From an uncultured beta proteobacterium (GTDB lineage: Bacteria; Pseudomonadota; Gammaproteobacteria; Burkholderiales; Burkholderiaceae_C), in assembly GCA_903834645.1 (NCBI GenBank), contig CAILKA010000044.1:1-11329 (forward strand): a DNA stretch of 11,329 nt, given 5' to 3'. Every line of letters begins with the position of its first letter. The stretch's first letter is position 1. The notes beneath the pieces are model-generated. The model was not told the origin of the DNA. It did not search any database and saw only the letters and a program-made list of their open reading frames with translations. Shown one piece after another: positions 1 through 7,326 of this stretch. The translations under genes and the position numbers were made by a program.

Positions 1-419
1 AGAACAAGATGACGGGTGCGGCCGAGCAGTACCAGTACATCCTGCGCGACGAGTCGATGCACTGTAACTTCGGCATCGATCTGATCAACGCGATCAAGCT
101 CGAGAACCCGCACCTGTGGACGCCCGAGTTCCGCGCCGAGATCAAGGGCCTGTTCCTGAAGGCGGTCGAGCTCGAGTACCGCTACGCCGAGGACACCATG
201 CCCCGTGGCGTGCTCGGCCTGAACGCCTCGATGTTCAAGGGCTACCTGCGCTACATCGCCAACCGCCGCGCCGTGCAGATCGGCCTGGAGGCGCTCTTCC
301 CGAACGAGGAAAACCCTTTCCCGTGGATGAGCGAAATGATCGACCTGAAGAAGGAACGCAACTTCTTCGAGACGCGCGTCATCGAGTACCAGACGGGCGG
401 CGCCCTCAGCTGGGACTGA
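1..419 (+). CDS. nrdB: Ribonucleoside-diphosphate reductase class Ia, small (beta) subunit, C-terminal part
   Basis: This is the C-terminal part of the small subunit of class Ia ribonucleotide reductase, which holds the di-iron/tyrosyl-radical cofactor used by the NrdA subunit to make deoxyribonucleotides in the cytoplasm. The frame is open from the window edge, so the N-terminal two thirds (radical tyrosine and the first iron ligands) lie outside; the ATG at 9 is internal. Visible evidence: the RDESMH motif at 45-62 has the E-x-x-H spacing of the last two iron ligands (E238 and H241 in E. coli), and the C-terminal tail ...EYQTGGALSWD has a tyrosine where the family has the radical-transfer tyrosine (E. 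coli Y356) and a short end that would dock on NrdA. The last 136 residues match the family end to end and terminate in TGA. nrdA is expected upstream, outside the window. The family call is secure. Confidence 0.96.
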   Translation, partial: NKMTGAAEQYQYILRDESMHCNFGIDLINAIKLENPHLWTPEFRAEIKGLFLKAVELEYRYAEDTMPRGVLGLNASMFKGYLRYIANRRAVQIGLEALFPNEENPFPWMSEMIDLKKERNFFETRVIEYQTGGALSWD

Positions 420-510
420 TCACGAATGACTCTTCGAATCGCAAGCCATGACGTCGCGACGCCAGAAGCGTGGCGCAGGCTTGTCCCCCGTTCACTGAAC
501 CGCTGCAGCC

Positions 511-577
511 AGCGGGCGCCTGTGCGCCCGCTGCGGGCGGCGGGCAGTGAATCTCCGCACGGCACGCAGCCGTGCGG
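511..577 (+). other. Two consecutive perfect hairpins between nrdB and the histone-like gene
   Basis: Two inverted repeats lie 22 bases apart in the 189-base gap. The first pairs 511-519 with 524-532 (agcgggcgc / gcgcccgct, 4-base loop). The second pairs 555-563 with 569-577 (ccgcacggc / gccgtgcgg, 5-base loop). Both are 9 base pairs with no mismatch. Neither is followed by a run of T (the second only by tgtccttt), so neither is a classical rho-independent terminator. They could protect the nrdB 3' end, attenuate read-through into the histone gene, or form a structured leader of the histone mRNA; the sequence does not decide between these. I see no convincing sigma-70 promoter in 420-608. Confidence 0.45.
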
Positions 578-596
578 TGTCCTTTGAAACTTGATC

Positions 597-603
597 AAGG
601 AGA
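597..603 (+). promoter_or_regulatory. Ribosome binding site of the histone-like gene
   Basis: AAGGAGA lies 5 bases before the ATG at 609. It is close to the anti-Shine-Dalgarno complement and fixes the start at 609 rather than at the upstream in-frame TTG at 591, which would put the ribosome site inside the coding region. Confidence 0.75.
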
Positions 604-608
604 TTGTC

Positions 609-1046
609 ATGGCAACTGCGAAGAAGGCCGCTCCGGCCAAGAAGGCAGCGGTGAAGAAGGCCCCGGCTAAGAAGGCCGCCCCCGCGAAGAAGGCCGCTCC
701 GGCCAAGAAGGCTGCTCCGGCCAAGAAGGCCCCGGCGAAGAAGGCCGCTCCGGCCAAGAAGGCAGCTCCTGCGAAGAAGGCCGCTCCGGCCAAGAAGGCG
801 GCGCCTGCGAAGAAGGCCGCTCCGGCGAAGAAGGCCGCGGCCAAGAAGGCAGCTCCTGCGAAGAAGGCTGCTCCGGCCAAGAAGGCGGCGGCGAAGAAGG
901 CCCCGGCCAAGAAGCCTGCGGCCAAGAAGGCGGCGGCCAAGAAGGCCCCCGCTGCCCCTGCTGCGCCTGCGGCCCCTGCGCCTGCGCCTGCCACCACGCT
1001 GAGCCCGGCTGCTGCCTGGCCCTTCCCGACCGGCAGCAAGCCCTGA
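609..1046 (+). CDS. Histone H1-like, lysine/alanine/proline-repeat DNA-binding protein
   Basis: This is a 145-residue, extremely basic, low-complexity protein of the bacterial histone H1-like (AlgP/HctB-type) group, expected to bind DNA without sequence preference and to affect nucleoid compaction. Residues 1-112 consist of 20 Lys-Lys pairs separated by 3-4 residues of Ala/Pro (unit AAPAKK, with 5-residue variants such as APAKK and AAAKK, and one AAVKK). Residues 113-128 are an uncharged Pro/Ala linker. The last 17 residues, TTLSPAAAWPFPTGSKP, are non-repetitive and contain the only aromatic residues; a similar WPFPTG end is familiar from Burkholderiales histone-like proteins. There is no globular domain. 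The start at 609 is supported by AAGGAGA just upstream, and a strong terminator follows 40 bases after the stop. The repeat uses alternating Pro and Ala codons, so the DNA repeat is less exact than the protein repeat. The group is clear; the precise role is inferred. Confidence 0.88.
   Translation: MATAKKAAPAKKAAVKKAPAKKAAPAKKAAPAKKAAPAKKAPAKKAAPAKKAAPAKKAAPAKKAAPAKKAAPAKKAAAKKAAPAKKAAPAKKAAAKKAPAKKPAAKKAAAKKAPAAPAAPAAPAPAPATTLSPAAAWPFPTGSKP
612..944 (+). repeat. Imperfect 15/18-base coding repeat (Lys-Lys-Ala-rich units)
   Basis: This is the tandem part of the histone-like gene. Units of 18 bases (AAPAKK) alternate with units of 15 bases (APAKK, AAAKK, PAAKK), all built on aagaag for Lys-Lys. 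Because every unit is a multiple of three, gain or loss of units keeps the frame. Third positions vary (ccg, cct, ccc for Pro; gcc, gct, gca, gcg for Ala), so units have diverged silently while the protein pattern was kept, as expected from selection on the protein. Confidence 0.85.
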
Positions 1047-1086
1047 AGGAAGGCGCGGCCCCTGACCGGGGCCCGCCAGCACCTGC

Positions 1087-1113
1087 AAAGCCCGACCTTG
1101 GTCGGGCTTTTTT
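1087..1113 (+). terminator. Rho-independent terminator of the histone-like gene
   Basis: aaagcccgac (1087-1096) pairs with gtcgggcttt (1101-1110) around a cttg loop, and the stem runs into six T residues (1108-1113). This is a textbook terminator for the + strand histone gene, 40 bases after its stop. On the minus strand the same stem is followed by only three T before gcagg, so it is at best a weak terminator for the convergent kinase gene, which ends at 1141. Confidence 0.93.
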
Positions 1114-1140
1114 ATGGGGGCGGCGCGGCTGGCCGGGGCC

Positions 1141-2046
1141 TCACAGGCCCAGTGCCTGATGGTCGATGATGTGGTTCTGTCCGCCCCGGCTGGCGATCTT
1201 CAGCGCGCCGAGCCGGTTGCCCAGCTCCACGCACTGCACGAGCGGCCAGCCACGCTCCAGGCCGTAGAGCAGCGCCCCGCGGAAGGCATCACCGCAGCCG
1301 GTGGGGTCGAGCACCTCCGTGGCCGCGACACCGGGCACGTGATGGCGCTCGCCCTGGATCCACACGTCGCAGCCTTGCGCGCCAAGCGTGACGATGACGC
1401 CGCGCAGATGCGAGCGCGAGAGCGACTCGAGCGAGTGGCCGGTGCGATCGCACAGCATGCGGCCCTCGTAGTCGTTGACTGCCACCCAGCTTGCGCGATC
1501 GATGAAGGCCTGCAGCTGCGGCCCGTCGAACATCGGCAGGCCCTGGCCAGGGTCGAACACGAAGGGTATCCCGGCCTCGTGCAGCTGGTGAGCGTGGTTC
1601 CACATCGCATCGCGCCCATCGGGCGCGATGATCGCCACGGCCAGGTCGTCGCGGCGCGGCACGGGGATGGCCCCGGCCTCCTGCATCGCGCCCGGGTGGA
1701 AGGCGGGGATCTGGTTGTTGTCGGTATCCGTGATGATCATCGCCTGGGCCGTGTACTGGTGCGCCACGGTCGTCACGAGCGAGGTCTCGACTCCCCACTG
1801 CCGGATGCGCGCCAGGTAGTCCTGCCCGTCGTTGCCGATGGTGGCCATGATCACCGGTGCGCCGCCCAGGCCTCGCAGCGTGTAGGCGATGTTGCCGGCG
1901 CAGCCGCCGAACTCGCGCCGCATCTCGGGCACGAGGAAGGCCACGTTCAGGATGTGCAGCTGGTCGGGCAGGATCTGCTGGGCAAAGCGCCCGGGAAAGA
2001 TCGTGATCGTGTCGAAGGAGAGGGATCCGCAGATCAGCGCGGGCAT
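1141..2046 (-). CDS. PfkB-family carbohydrate/nucleoside kinase
   Basis: This is a cytoplasmic ribokinase-fold (PfkB-family) kinase that moves the gamma-phosphate of ATP onto a sugar hydroxyl. Its 301 residues are normal for the family. Visible motifs: GGCAGNIAYTLRGLG near residues 47-61 (first PfkB signature, substrate-binding glycines), NDYEG at 191-195 (the N-x-x-E magnesium/phosphate motif) and DPTGCGDAFRGALLYG at 247-262, the second signature, with D253 as the expected catalytic base. The substrate cannot be read from the sequence; short PfkB proteins in Burkholderia include a characterised nucleoside kinase, so adenosine or another nucleoside is plausible, with ribose or fructose as alternatives. 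ATG at 2046 has GGAG about 8 bases upstream. It lies 62 bases after the DUF3426 gene on the same strand and converges with the histone gene, so it is probably the last gene of the aroQ-accBC-prmA transcript. Confidence 0.9.
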   Translation of the reverse strand: MPALICGSLSFDTITIFPGRFAQQILPDQLHILNVAFLVPEMRREFGGCAGNIAYTLRGLGGAPVIMATIGNDGQDYLARIRQWGVETSLVTTVAHQYTAQAMIITDTDNNQIPAFHPGAMQEAGAIPVPRRDDLAVAIIAPDGRDAMWNHAHQLHEAGIPFVFDPGQGLPMFDGPQLQAFIDRASWVAVNDYEGRMLCDRTGHSLESLSRSHLRGVIVTLGAQGCDVWIQGERHHVPGVAATEVLDPTGCGDAFRGALLYGLERGWPLVQCVELGNRLGALKIASRGGQNHIIDHQALGL

Positions 2047-2108
2047 GTGGACTCCGGTTGAAGGTGTCTGGCAAGGCGGGGCGGCACGGGATGAGCCGCG
2101 CGGGTGCC

Positions 2109-3332
<1,224 letters not shown>

Positions 3333-3383
3333 CTGGGCATGATGCCACGCGACGCATGGGCGCAGCGTCGCGGGGGAACCTGT

Positions 3384-4286
3384 TCAGGCCTGGCCGCGCG
3401 AACCGGTCATCAGCACCCAGCCTTCTTCGCTGTCGGCCACGGCCAGATCGATCCAGGGCGCGTAGGTCTGCGTGATGTCCTCGTGCTGCCGCTCCAGGAT
3501 GCCGGCCAGGACGAGCTGCCCGCCGGGCGCGACATGCCCGCACAGCAGCGGTGCAAGCAGCTTCAGCGGCGTGGCCAGGATGTTGGCCAGCACCACCGCG
3601 TGCTCGCCCCTCGCCTGCGCGGGCAACCCGGCCTCCAGGACCACGCCGTTGGCGAGCGCATTGGCTCGCGTCGCCTCCACGGCTGCAGGGTCGATGTCCA
3701 CCGCCTGCACCTCGAGCGCGCCATGCAGCGCGGCGGCCACGGCCAGGATGCCCGAGCCGCATCCGTAATCGAGCACGCGCGCCCAGGGCTGGGCGGCATC
3801 GGCGCGCCGCGCGATCCAGCGCAGGCACATGCGCGTCGTGGGGTGGGTGCCGGTACCAAAGGCCAGGCCGGGGTCGAGCCGGATGACGCGCTGGGCGTCG
3901 GGCGGCACCTCGTGCCAGCTCGGCACGATCCAGAAGCTTGGTGCGATGCCCACGGGTGCGAACTGCGCCTGCGTCAGGCGCACCCAGTCGGCATCGGCGA
4001 CGGCCCGCAGCGCCTGAAGCCGCAGCTCGCTCGACCAGGGCTGCGCCAGCAGCGCCGCCGCTGCCTGCGTGGCGCCGGCTTCGTCTTCGAAGAGCGCCTG
4101 CACCTGAGAGTGCAGCCAGGCCTCGCGCGGCGCGGGCAGCCCCGGTTCGCCGAACAGCGCCTGCTCGGCCCGGCTGCCGGCGTCGGCATCTTCCACCGAC
4201 ACCGACAACGCGCCGAGCTCGTCCATCAGCGCGTCGCCCATGGCCTCCACCCGCTCCTGCGGGGCCAGCACGACGAGTTCGAACAC
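3384..4286 (-). CDS. prmA: Ribosomal protein L11 methyltransferase
   Basis: PrmA uses S-adenosylmethionine to methylate the N-terminus and lysine side chains of ribosomal protein L11 in the cytoplasm. The 300 residues match the usual length (about 293 in E. coli). An N-terminal substrate-recognition domain (1-about 110) is followed by the Rossmann methyltransferase domain: DPGLAFGTGTHPTT at 138-151, the SAM-binding VLDYGCGSGILAVAA at 171-185, AVDIDP at 195-200 (acidic ribose ligand) and NILATPLKLLAP at 235-246, the N-x-L-A motif near the active site. The start is GTG at 4286, giving MFELVVLAP like other family members; no strong ribosome site is visible, and with accC ending 22 bases upstream it may rely on translational coupling. 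The accC-prmA order is common in betaproteobacteria. Confidence 0.96.
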   Translation of the reverse strand: MFELVVLAPQERVEAMGDALMDELGALSVSVEDADAGSRAEQALFGEPGLPAPREAWLHSQVQALFEDEAGATQAAAALLAQPWSSELRLQALRAVADADWVRLTQAQFAPVGIAPSFWIVPSWHEVPPDAQRVIRLDPGLAFGTGTHPTTRMCLRWIARRADAAQPWARVLDYGCGSGILAVAAALHGALEVQAVDIDPAAVEATRANALANGVVLEAGLPAQARGEHAVVLANILATPLKLLAPLLCGHVAPGGQLVLAGILERQHEDITQTYAPWIDLAVADSEEGWVLMTGSRGQA

Positions 4287-4308
4287 CTGGGGCGCCCGGT
4301 GGCCGTGC

Positions 4309-5658
4309 TCAGCGCTTGCGCTGCGCGAGCCAGCCCTCGAGGTAGTGGATATTGGTTCCCCCTGCCTCGAAGTTGGAGTCGTTCATCAGCTCGCGGTGCA
4401 GCGGGATGTTGGTCTGGATGCCCTCGACCACGGTTTCGGACAAGGCGGTGCGCATGCGGGCGAGCGCCTGCTCGCGCGTGTCGCCATGCACGATGACCTT
4501 GCCGATCATCGAGTCGTAGTGCGAGGGCACGGTGTAGTTCGTGTAGGCGTGCGAATCGACCCGCACGCCCGGGCCCCCGGGAGGGTGCCACATCGTGATG
4601 CGGCCCGGGGAGGGCACGAAGGTGTAGGGGTGCTCGGCGTTGATCCGGCACTCGATCGCGTGGCCCCGGCGCTCGATGCTGCGCTGGGTGATCGGCAGCT
4701 TCTCGCCAGCCGCGATGCGGATCTGCATCTGCACGATGTCGATGCCCGTGACGAGTTCCGTCACCGGGTGCTCCACCTGCACGCGGGTGTTCATCTCGAT
4801 GAAGTAGAACTCCCCGTTCTCGTACAGGAACTCGAAGGTCCCGGCTCCGCGATAGCCGATCTTCTTGCAGGCCGTGGCACAGCGGTCGCCCACCTTCTCG
4901 ATGAGCCGCCGCGCGATGCCCGGAGCGGGGGCCTCCTCGATGATCTTCTGGTGGCGCCGCTGCATCGAGCAGTCGCGCTCGCCGAGCCACACGGTGTTGC
5001 GGTGCGCGTCGGCGAGCACCTGGATCTCCACGTGGCGCGGGTTCTCCAGGAACTTCTCCATGTAGACGGCCGAATTGCCGAAGGCTGCCCCGGCCTCGGA
5101 GCGCGTGGTCTGCACGGCGTGCACGAGTGCGGCCTCGGTGTGCACCACCCGCATGCCGCGCCCGCCGCCCCCGCCGGCGGCCTTGATGATGACGGGGTAG
5201 CCGATGGCGCGCGCGATGCGCACGATCTCCTTCGGATCCTCGGGCAGGGCGCCTTCCGAGCCCGGCACGCAGGGCACGCCGGCCTTGATCATCGCCTGCT
5301 TGGCCGAGACCTTGTCGCCCATCGTGCGGATGGCCTCGGGCGTGGGGCCGATGAACACGAAGCCGCTCTTTTCCACCCGCTCGGCGAAGTCGGCGTTCTC
5401 GCTCAGGAATCCATAGCCCGGGTGGATGGCCTCGGCATCGGTCACCTCGGCCGTGGAGATGATGGCCGGCATGTTGAGGTAGCTCTGCGAAGAGGGCGCC
5501 GGGCCGATGCACACGGCCTCGTCGGCGAGCTTGACGTACTTCGCCTCGCGGTCGGCCTCGGAGTAGACGACAACCGAGCGGATGCCGAGCTGGCGGCAGG
5601 CGCGCTGGACGCGCAGCGCGATCTCGCCTCGGTTGGCGATCAGGATCTTCTTGAACAT
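4309..5658 (-). CDS. accC: Acetyl-CoA carboxylase, biotin carboxylase subunit
   Basis: AccC carries out the first half-reaction of acetyl-CoA carboxylase, ATP-dependent carboxylation of biotin on AccB, and so starts fatty acid synthesis in the cytoplasm. Its 449 residues equal the E. coli length, and the key residues fall at the same numbers: K116 and K159 (ATP), the glycine-rich loop AGGGGGRGM at 161-169, H209, K238, E276, E288, N290, R292 (motif EMNTRVQVEHP, 288-298) and the catalytic R338. Nothing is missing. ATG at 5658 lies 10 bases after the accB stop, giving the usual accBC pair, expected to be co-transcribed and translationally balanced. The carboxyltransferase genes accA and accD are not in this window. 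Confidence 0.98.
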   Translation of the reverse strand: MFKKILIANRGEIALRVQRACRQLGIRSVVVYSEADREAKYVKLADEAVCIGPAPSSQSYLNMPAIISTAEVTDAEAIHPGYGFLSENADFAERVEKSGFVFIGPTPEAIRTMGDKVSAKQAMIKAGVPCVPGSEGALPEDPKEIVRIARAIGYPVIIKAAGGGGGRGMRVVHTEAALVHAVQTTRSEAGAAFGNSAVYMEKFLENPRHVEIQVLADAHRNTVWLGERDCSMQRRHQKIIEEAPAPGIARRLIEKVGDRCATACKKIGYRGAGTFEFLYENGEFYFIEMNTRVQVEHPVTELVTGIDIVQMQIRIAAGEKLPITQRSIERRGHAIECRINAEHPYTFVPSPGRITMWHPPGGPGVRVDSHAYTNYTVPSHYDSMIGKVIVHGDTREQALARMRTALSETVVEGIQTNIPLHRELMNDSNFEAGGTNIHYLEGWLAQRKR

Positions 5659-5668
5659 GGGCCGGCCA

Positions 5669-6148
5669 TCACTCGAGGATGAACAGCGGCTGCCCGTACT
5701 CGACCGCCTGGCCGTTCTCGCACAGCACCTTGGCGATCGTGCCGGCCACCTCGGACTCGATCTCGTTCATGATCTTCATCGCCTCGATGATGCACACCGG
5801 GCTGCCCTGCTTGACCACGTCGCCCACGTCGATGAAGGGCTTGGCCCCCGGGCTGGCGGCCCGGTAGAAGGTGCCCACCATCGGCGACTTCACGACCTTG
5901 TCCGCGTCGGGCGGCACGGCAGCGGCCCCTGGGCCCGGTGCGGGCGCGGCAGCCACCCCGGCGGCCGTGGCCGCGGCGGGTGTGGCCACGGCTGCCGCTG
6001 GCAAGGGCGGCATCGCCATGACCGGCACGGCGGCCGGGGCCATTGCCTTGACGATGCGGACCTTTCCGTCGGCTTCGGTGATCTCGAGTTCAGAGATGCT
6101 CGACTCCGACACGAGGTCGATCAGGGTCTTGAGCTTGCGCAGGTCCAT
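5669..6148 (-). CDS. accB: Acetyl-CoA carboxylase, biotin carboxyl carrier protein
   Basis: AccB carries the biotin that shuttles CO2 from AccC to the AccA/AccD carboxyltransferase. The 159 residues show the normal layout: N-terminal helical part MDLRKLKTLIDLV (1-13), a flexible Ala/Pro linker (35-82) and the biotinyl domain (85-159). EAMKIMNE at 122-129 places the biotinylated lysine at K125, and FYRAASPGAKPF at 94-105 is the 'thumb' loop that separates AccB-type carriers from other biotinyl and lipoyl domains. ATG at 6148 has TGGAGG six bases upstream. It follows aroQ by 79 bases and precedes accC by 10, the classical aroQ-accB-accC order seen in many proteobacteria. Confidence 0.98.
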   Translation of the reverse strand: MDLRKLKTLIDLVSESSISELEITEADGKVRIVKAMAPAAVPVMAMPPLPAAAVATPAAATAAGVAAAPAPGPGAAAVPPDADKVVKSPMVGTFYRAASPGAKPFIDVGDVVKQGSPVCIIEAMKIMNEIESEVAGTIAKVLCENGQAVEYGQPLFILE

Positions 6149-6154
6149 TCAGGG

Positions 6155-6160
6155 CCTCCA
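6155..6160 (-). promoter_or_regulatory. Ribosome binding site of accB
   Basis: On the minus strand TGGAGG ends six bases before the accB ATG. It is the clearest ribosome site in the aroQ-to-kinase block, which fits the need for AccB in excess over AccC. Confidence 0.65.
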
Positions 6161-6227
6161 GGCGAGAGGGTAGGGGCGTGTGACGCGCAGCCGTGCGGGG
6201 AGAGCCCGCCGGGTGCGGCCCACGACG

Positions 6228-6674
6228 TCAGGCATCAGGGGGTGCGGCGTGGCGCAGCGCGTAGTCGAGCGCGAACCGGTAGCCGTGCGGGCCCAGGCCG
6301 GCGATGACGCCGACTGCCACGCCTGACAGGAAGGAGTGATGCCGGAACGGCTCCCGGCGGTGAACGTTGCTCAGGTGCACCTCGATGAAGGGAATGGCGA
6401 CGCCGGCCAGCGCGTCGCGCAGGGCCACGCTGGTGTGCGTCAGCCCGCCCGGGTTGATCAGGATGAAGCGAGTTCCGTCGCTGCGCGCAGCGTGGATGCG
6501 ATCGATCAGCGCACCCTCGTGGTTGCTCTGCAGGGCAGCCAGCGAAACTCCTGCATCTGCGGCGATCCGAGACAGATCGGCGTCGATTTGGGCCAGCGTC
6601 GTGTGCCCATAGACATCCGGCTCGCGGGTGCCCAGCAGGTTCAGGTTGGGTCCGTGAAGGACGAGGATCGACAT
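6228..6674 (-). CDS. aroQ: Type II 3-dehydroquinate dehydratase
   Basis: AroQ removes water from 3-dehydroquinate to give 3-dehydroshikimate, the third step of the shikimate route to aromatic amino acids, in the cytoplasm as a dodecamer. The 148 residues are normal for the type II family. Visible active-site features: HGPNLNLLGTREPDVYG at 7-23 with R17 and the catalytic Y22 in the flexible lid, INPGGLTHTS at 73-82 with N74 and H80, and EVHLSNVHRREPFRHHS at 98-114 with catalytic H100 and R111. ATG at 6674 opens directly on the conserved first strand. It is the first gene of the aroQ-accB-accC-prmA block; a possible promoter sits just upstream. Confidence 0.98.
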   Translation of the reverse strand: MSILVLHGPNLNLLGTREPDVYGHTTLAQIDADLSRIAADAGVSLAALQSNHEGALIDRIHAARSDGTRFILINPGGLTHTSVALRDALAGVAIPFIEVHLSNVHRREPFRHHSFLSGVAVGVIAGLGPHGYRFALDYALRHAAPPDA

Positions 6675-6691
6675 GACGCCTATTCTACCGG

Positions 6692-6709
6692 CCGGCGCAG
6701 GGCCGCCGG
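6692..6709 (-). other. Small GC hairpin in the aroQ leader
   Basis: ccggcg (6692-6697) pairs with cgccgg (6704-6709) around a 6-base loop, 17 bases before the aroQ start. There is no T run, so it is not a terminator for the TlpA-like gene; it may shape the aroQ 5' leader. The role is unknown. Confidence 0.3.
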
Positions 6710-6718
6710 ATCAAGGCG

Positions 6719-6746
6719 ACTTTACGCGAATTGCTGAAAGATACAA
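6719..6746 (-). promoter_or_regulatory. Possible sigma-70 promoter for the aroQ-accBC block
   Basis: On the minus strand TTGTAT (6746-6741) and TAAAGT (6724-6719) are separated by 16 bases, in the most AT-rich stretch of the gap between the TlpA-like gene and aroQ. Each box matches 4 of 6 consensus positions. Transcription from here would give a leader of about 40 bases. A second -10-like box, TAGAAT (6687-6682), has no good -35 and would start almost at the aroQ ATG. Prediction only. Confidence 0.35.
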
Positions 6747-6762
6747 GCAGGTTTGCTCGTGT

Positions 6763-7326
6763 TCAGCGAGACGCCGCCCAGGAGGCGAGCTCGGCGTAGG
6801 TCGTGGCGCCCAGCTTGCGCTGCACGACGCGCCCGCTCGCATCGAGCGCCACGGTGAAGGGCAGGCCGCCGGCGGTGTTGCCCAGCTGGCGGGTCAGATC
6901 GGTGCCGGCCAGCCCGGCCAGGCCGGTGGGAAAGCGCAGGGGGCGCCGCGCCAGGAACTCGCGCACCGCCGTCGGGGAGTCGATCGCGATGCCCACCACC
7001 TGCCAGCCGTGCGCGGCGTGGTCGGCCTGAAAACGGTCGAGCTCGGGCAGCTCCTTCACGCAAGGCGGGCACCAGGTGGCCCAGAAGTTGACCACGAGTG
7101 GCCGGCCCCGCAGGCTCGCGAGCACGAGCTCGCCTCCCTCGGGCCGCTCCAGCCGCAGCGCCCACAGCGCTTCCTCGGCTCCGGCGACGGAGTGGCCCAC
7201 CGGGGCGCCCGGCGCCGCCTGGCCCGACTCCGATCCCCCGAACAGGGCGTCCAGCCCCCGCCAGCCCAGGCCGGCGCCCATCGCCACGGCTGCGGTGGCG
7301 AGCACCGCGAAGCGGCGCCGCGTCAT
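6763..7326 (-). CDS. TlpA-family periplasmic thiol-disulfide oxidoreductase
   Basis: This is a 187-residue thioredoxin-fold protein of the TlpA/ResA/DsbE-like group, expected to reduce or exchange disulfides outside the cytoplasm, for example during cytochrome c or cuproprotein assembly. The N-terminus MTRRRFAVLATAAVAMGAGLG begins with an RRRF stretch and a short hydrophobic segment; this resembles a Tat-type signal or uncleaved anchor, and I see no clear cleavage site. The redoxin domain runs from about 52 to the end, with FWATWCPPC at 81-89 giving active cysteines C86 and C89, and the cis-proline loop GLPF at 154-157 (P156). ATG at 7326 overlaps the stop of the preceding gene by four bases (ATGA), so the two are translationally coupled. 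Its physiological substrate is not evident; no cytochrome genes are nearby. Confidence 0.9.
   Translation of the reverse strand: MTRRRFAVLATAAVAMGAGLGWRGLDALFGGSESGQAAPGAPVGHSVAGAEEALWALRLERPEGGELVLASLRGRPLVVNFWATWCPPCVKELPELDRFQADHAAHGWQVVGIAIDSPTAVREFLARRPLRFPTGLAGLAGTDLTRQLGNTAGGLPFTVALDASGRVVQRKLGATTYAELASWAASR

Noticed and set aside
591..608. TTG start at 591 for the histone-like gene
   Set aside because: The strong ribosome site AAGGAGA lies between 591 and the ATG at 609, so translation begins at 609.
612..944. CRISPR-like or satellite array
   Set aside because: The units are 15-18 bases, contiguous without spacers and translate to the histone repeat.
251..1039. Long minus-strand open frame across the histone gene, rich in Ala/Phe/Gly
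   Set aside because: It is the mirror of the Lys/Ala repeat and also runs through the nrdB 3' end; it has no start signal or family features.
4240..5682. 480-codon + strand open frame opposite accC
   Set aside because: The minus strand encodes a full-length AccC with every catalytic residue; the antisense frame is a by-product of high GC content and codon bias, with His/Asp/Leu/Val-rich composition and no motif.
6195..6209. Hairpin gcggg/cccgc in the aroQ-accB gap
   Set aside because: Only five base pairs, no T run, and such short GC stems are expected by chance in DNA this GC-rich.
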